The notes under the pieces: generated by a model
Seen by the model: only the letters and a program-made list of their open reading frames with translations
What the model was told of the DNA's origin: nothing
The model's database searches: none
Part shown: positions 60,940-64,000 of the stretch, in pieces
Position numbering within the stretch: the stretch's first letter is position 1
Layout of the letters: every line of letters starts with the position of its first letter
Position numbers and translations under genes: made by a program
Assembly: GCF_000376785.1 (NCBI RefSeq)
Contig: NZ_AQXX01000118.1
Coordinates: forward strand, 16,025-80,024
Length of the DNA: 64,000 nt
Direction: 5' to 3'
Origin: Hahella ganghwensis DSM 17046
GTDB taxonomy: Bacteria > Pseudomonadota > Gammaproteobacteria > Pseudomonadales > Oleiphilaceae

Positions 60940-60962
60940 AGGTTACTAATGTATACTAACCT
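60940..60962. promoter_or_regulatory. Palindrome in the hydrolase/HxlR divergent promoter
   Basis: AGGTTA (60940-60945) and TAACCT (60957-60962) flank a centre containing GTATAC (60951-60956), a 23-bp dyad. HxlR-family dimers bind such sites near their own gene, so this is the probable operator for both divergent genes. Confidence 0.5.
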
Positions 60963-61096
60963 ACAATAATGGATTTAGTGGTGCAATAAGGCACTTAATC
61001 TACCCTGGTTACCTTTTGATAACCTGTGAGATGGCATCGTTGATGTCTGACAGGCTGTTAGTGGATGACGTTGATTACTTGAAAGGCTGAAAACTA

Positions 61097-61480
61097 ATGA
61101 GCACAGCGACAAAAAACGGTAAGCGAGTTTTTTTACAGAATGAGGATTGTCCAATTCGAAATGTTGTCAGTCAGGTAGGGGATAAATGGTCAATATTGAT
61201 TCTTTTCAGCCTTGTCGAGGGGGCTGATCGTTTCAATTCGCTAAAGTCCAGAATACAGGGCATCTCCCAACGTATGCTGACGCAAACCCTCAGAGATCTT
61301 GAGCGTGATGGCTATGTTAATCGAACGGTTTACCCGGAAGTGCCGGTCAAAGTTGAGTACAAACTGACACCTTTAGGTGAAGGACTAGCAAAATCTCTAT
61401 GGAATCTGGTTTCCTGGGCAGATACACACCACGATGAAATCAGACAGGCTCGGGAAAATTACGATCAGTCCAATCGTTGA
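61097..61480 (+). CDS. HxlR-family transcriptional regulator
   Basis: 127 aa, the usual HxlR size. The winged helix-turn-helix shows all family landmarks: N-terminal cysteine in ENEDCPIRNVVSQVGDKWSILILF, recognition helix region FNSLKSRIQGISQRMLTQTLRDLERDGYVNR, and wing VPVKVEYKLTPLGEGL. That cysteine can be redox- or aldehyde-sensing in relatives (HypR, YodB). It is divergent from the alpha/beta hydrolase gene, which is its likely target. Confidence 0.88.
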   Translation: MSTATKNGKRVFLQNEDCPIRNVVSQVGDKWSILILFSLVEGADRFNSLKSRIQGISQRMLTQTLRDLERDGYVNRTVYPEVPVKVEYKLTPLGEGLAKSLWNLVSWADTHHDEIRQARENYDQSNR

Positions 61481-61554
61481 GTGTTCTTCAAGGTTTGATT
61501 TATGACAGTGAATGCGAGCCATATTATTCATTCGGTAGTGCCAGACACACAAAA

Positions 61555-61576
61555 AGACCGGCCTTAATGCCGGTCT
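61555..61576 (-). terminator. Intrinsic terminator of the di-haem peroxidase gene
   Basis: AGACCGGC / GCCGGTCT 8-bp stem with a 6-nt loop. On the minus strand it runs into a T-stretch (CTTTTTGTG). It lies 55 nt beyond the peroxidase stop. Confidence 0.75.
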
Positions 61577-61630
61577 GCTTCAATGTTAATCAATATCGAG
61601 CAGTCTGGTTTCGCTGCACTTAGCCACACA

Positions 61631-63298
61631 TCACAGTCTTCTGCCATTCTGATCCACACCAATCAAAACCTCACCGTCAGGATTATCTCTTTTGGGATTC
61701 GCGACCCAGGGTCTCAAGCACCTGCGATCTTTGGCGCAATCGTCTGTCAGGCCGTGCAGGAAGGCAACGAGATCATTGACTTGTTCTTGGTTAAGGCCGG
61801 GATTACTCAATCGCGAAGTACCTTGGGCCTGCTCTGCTCTTAGCTTGGCAACAGCCTGCATGGAGTTGCCCAATGCGTCCGGATAGGGGAGATTGCAGTC
61901 TGCGTAATCCGAAAATTGCTCTATCGGACAAGGTGATTGTGAGAAAATCTGGTTAATGGCTGCCTCAGGACTAATATAGTGCCGCACCACCTGCTCCAGA
62001 GTCTGGTAGGTGCCTGCATGGCCGTAGGGTGCCGTCAGGGCGACATTCAGGAGGCTTGGTGTCCTGTAGCGATAGCGGTCATCCGAGTCACCAGTTACGC
62101 GTTCGCGACCGAAGTCGTCGTTCACACCGTCTCCTTTCCCAGGTCCGAACTGAGGGAAAGCGACGGTATGATGTCTGCCGTCAGAGAATGTGGGGCCGTT
62201 GTGGCAAGCGCCACATCCAGCACCACCATCTGACACACGCGTAAAGAACAGAATGGCACCGCGTTTCTGATGGTCGCTCAATGCATTCTGGCTCCCTTCC
62301 AGGTAACGTTGCCAGGGTGAATTGACAAATGCCATGGAACGTTCGTATTCGCCAATGGCATGGCTGATGGCATCAAATGTGATCAGTTCTTCGGCGCTGG
62401 CAGTCACCCCGTAGGCACGCTGAAACTCTTTCAGCCAGCCATTTCTGCTAAGTTCGTCGCTGCCAATACCGTAACCACCTATGCGTGATGCCAAATGGTC
62501 GCGAATCTCCTGGTTGGTGGAACCTGGTTCAAAGTTGTCGGTCTTCATTTCATCGACTTCCGTTACCGGAAAGCGAGCTTGTGCAGCGGCAAGATTGGCT
62601 CCGGCCTCCGGGTCAATCACATTAAACCCTGAGTCTGGTGTGGCGATTCCGGATATGGCGCCATTGGTATTGGGTTCTTTGCCAATGCTTTCCACTCGAG
62701 AATCCCAAAACAGGCCTGTATCCCAAAGCCCGGTGTTGAACACCGTGGGCGTATTCCGCGGCACCACAGGTAAGCCGGAGGTGGGTTCCCGGCCGGGGCC
62801 CAATAATGTGATTTGCTCTGCTTCCACTCCGACAGGAAGGCTCAAGCTGTCTGCGCCTCCTAGTGCGGGGTGATGACAGGTGACGCAGGCCGCGTCAAAT
62901 TCACCCCCAAGGCTTTTACTGAAAAACAATTTCTTGCCTAATTGAGGCAAAGGGTCGTGGATGGAAGGAAGCTCTCTAGGGGATAGGTCTACCGGGGTCA
63001 GGCCTCGCAGAGCAATCAACTCAGACAACTCTGCTTCCAGCTCCGGATCTCCGGGACTCTCCTCGGTTGAGGGTGGGCTATTTCGAAGTTTACTTGATCT
63101 GGCGTTGGGGCTTTGTATAGGGCGGTGTTCTGCTTGCGGGCTAAGTACGCTGTTTTGCGCTACCTCCGGTATGTCATCCAAACGATCTTTGGCGTTAACC
63201 TGTAAACTCAAGCTCAGGGAATGGATTGTCAGGATCGTCGCCACGGTTGCCACCAGGTTGCTTTTTGGCATTTTTCTACTTGTTGTTACCCAGCACAT
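61631..63298 (-). CDS. Di-haem cytochrome c peroxidase-family protein (CcpA/MauG-like)
   Basis: 555-aa periplasmic protein. An N-terminal hydrophobic segment (about residues 14-35, ending VNAKD) serves as signal peptide; the M1 start has AAGGAG at an 8-nt spacing. A ~65-residue low-complexity Ser/Pro-rich linker follows. Two c-type haem sites are present: CVTCH at 138-142 and CGACH at 362-366, with family motifs LGKKLFFSKSLGG, PRNTPTVFN and RVESIGKEPN. It probably reduces peroxide with electrons from small cytochromes, or oxidises a partner as MauG does. It is longer than bacterial CcpA (~330 aa) because of the linker and inserts. It stands alone. Confidence 0.85.
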   Translation of the reverse strand: MCWVTTSRKMPKSNLVATVATILTIHSLSLSLQVNAKDRLDDIPEVAQNSVLSPQAEHRPIQSPNARSSKLRNSPPSTEESPGDPELEAELSELIALRGLTPVDLSPRELPSIHDPLPQLGKKLFFSKSLGGEFDAACVTCHHPALGGADSLSLPVGVEAEQITLLGPGREPTSGLPVVPRNTPTVFNTGLWDTGLFWDSRVESIGKEPNTNGAISGIATPDSGFNVIDPEAGANLAAAQARFPVTEVDEMKTDNFEPGSTNQEIRDHLASRIGGYGIGSDELSRNGWLKEFQRAYGVTASAEELITFDAISHAIGEYERSMAFVNSPWQRYLEGSQNALSDHQKRGAILFFTRVSDGGAGCGACHNGPTFSDGRHHTVAFPQFGPGKGDGVNDDFGRERVTGDSDDRYRYRTPSLLNVALTAPYGHAGTYQTLEQVVRHYISPEAAINQIFSQSPCPIEQFSDYADCNLPYPDALGNSMQAVAKLRAEQAQGTSRLSNPGLNQEQVNDLVAFLHGLTDDCAKDRRCLRPWVANPKRDNPDGEVLIGVDQNGRRL

Positions 63299-63570
63299 TT
63301 ACATTACTCCTTCAGTGAATTCACAACATATTTGCTAGCTAGTCATTCTCCGATTCCATAGCGCAGCGCCTCTTTTGGGGATTTATGTCTCTATATTTAA
63401 GAGGTGCCGCGCCCGGAGAGTTTTAAAACTATGAGAGAAATAAGGAGGAATTGTGGCTGAAATGTGCAAGAAATAAGGAAAGGTGTGAGTGTATTGAATA
63501 ATTTGACGGATTGTTTCTTTAAAGGGCGCAGTACTTGGTCAAGACCATCTTAATCATTGGAGAGCTTGAT

Positions 63571-63921
63571 ATGCCGTACAACCCCAAAACTCACGGTACT
63601 TTTGACAAATATTTGGTAGAGCATCTTGGAGAGGCAATGAAGGAGTACGCTCTTGTGGTGGACCCAAATCTGTCTGGAGGCGGGCATACGGGGGTTGCCG
63701 ATATGACATTTGATCCACCGGGTGCGAAAGGCAATGTGGCCGTCTTACGCAAGAAAGCGGTGAGTGATAAATCCTGGTTCAAGTGTTTCTATTTGCCTTG
63801 GGAGTCCAATAATACGACATCCTGTACTCTGAATAGTCAAACGGATGCCTGTTTGTTTTTTACCTCTTCGCTTAACGGTTGCCGCCTTTCCGTTAAGTAT
63901 CATGATGACGTGGTCAACTGA
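63571..63921 (+). CDS. Hypothetical small protein
   Basis: 116 aa. The ATG at 63571 is chosen because GGAG lies 8 nt upstream; the longer frame from 63535 has none. The protein is soluble, with a mixed alpha/beta look (FDKYLVEHLGEAMKEYALVV, GNVAVLRKKAVSDKSWFKCFYL) and three cysteines in the C-terminal third (TTSCTLNSQTDACLF and GCRLS). No family recognised. Confidence 0.5.
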   Translation: MPYNPKTHGTFDKYLVEHLGEAMKEYALVVDPNLSGGGHTGVADMTFDPPGAKGNVAVLRKKAVSDKSWFKCFYLPWESNNTTSCTLNSQTDACLFFTSSLNGCRLSVKYHDDVVN

Positions 63922-63936
63922 TTTGTGACAACCCAG

Positions 63937-64000
63937 TTAAGCAACTTCTCGTAATTCTTTCCAGGCCGTTTCATATTGATTCGGGCTTTGGTAATCCAAA
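63937..64000 (-). mobile_element. Fragment resembling the C-terminus of an IS3-type transposase
   Basis: On the minus strand the last ~20 codons before a TAA read LDYQSPNQYETAWKELREVA. This resembles the 'GY.SP.qyE' ending of IS3-family DDE transposases. The rest is outside the window, so completeness and family cannot be judged. Confidence 0.45.

Overview
The window looks like chromosomal DNA of a marine or halotolerant, metabolically versatile gammaproteobacterium. The evidence is a predicted DMSP lyase (DddP), a ProVWX-type betaine importer, a Rieske betaine oxygenase homologue, a DcaP-like porin, KatG, Psp/BON stress proteins and a very large type I secreted RTX protein. An Oceanospirillales-like host is my guess; no rRNA or marker gene is present to settle it. 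No tRNA, rRNA, CRISPR array or intact mobile element was recognised. A short fragment resembling the C-terminus of an IS3-type transposase sits at the right edge.

Layout. (1) 1-5.3 kb, stress and signalling: a PspA-family gene diverges from an OmpR-type response regulator and histidine kinase pair. A helically phased direct repeat lies between them. Then come a 41-aa lysine-rich protein, a ribbon-helix-helix protein with a perfect palindrome at its promoter, and a two-BON-domain periplasmic protein. (2) 5.6-13 kb, an accessory stretch of poorly characterised genes: a YdeI-like protein, small membrane proteins, a nucleotidyltransferase-like protein, a 776-aa DUF1963 protein and a Sel1-repeat lipoprotein. 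(3) 13.1-32.4 kb, transport and catabolism: an EamA exporter, an orphan periplasmic binding protein, an IPNS-like oxygenase, two GlxA/GbdR-type regulators around dddP, an operon of DapA-family lyase, aldehyde dehydrogenase and FAD amine oxidase, a LysR regulator, a GbcA-like Rieske oxygenase, proVWX and a porin. The set suggests import and breakdown of methylated onium compounds (betaines, DMSP); the exact substrate of the three-enzyme operon is open. (4) 32.7-34.9 kb: katG. (5) 35.3-56.2 kb: a type I secretion operon with two ABC transporters (rtxB-like, carrying an apparent +1 frameshift, and rtxE-like), an adaptor (rtxD-like) and a 4979-aa secreted protein. (6) 56.4-64 kb: a copper-radical (galactose/glyoxal) oxidase with a ricin-type lectin domain, small unknown genes, an alpha/beta hydrolase divergent from an HxlR regulator, and a di-haem peroxidase.

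The most striking object is the 4979-aa protein. Its first ~1735 residues look like a nearly complete AvrE/DspE-family module (beta-propeller, helical section, glycine-rich beta-strand section, characteristic C-terminal segment). This family is known as plant-pathogen type III effectors that form channels in host membranes. It is followed by a YopT/C58-like Cys-His-Asp protease candidate, a long hydrophobic segment placed like the translocation region of large clostridial toxins, a discoidin-like domain, RTX repeats and a C-terminal beta domain. Read this way, the locus would deliver an AvrE-type channel through a type I secreted, self-translocating toxin rather than a type III injectisome. 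Family assignments come from reading motifs and remembered family sequences, not from searches.
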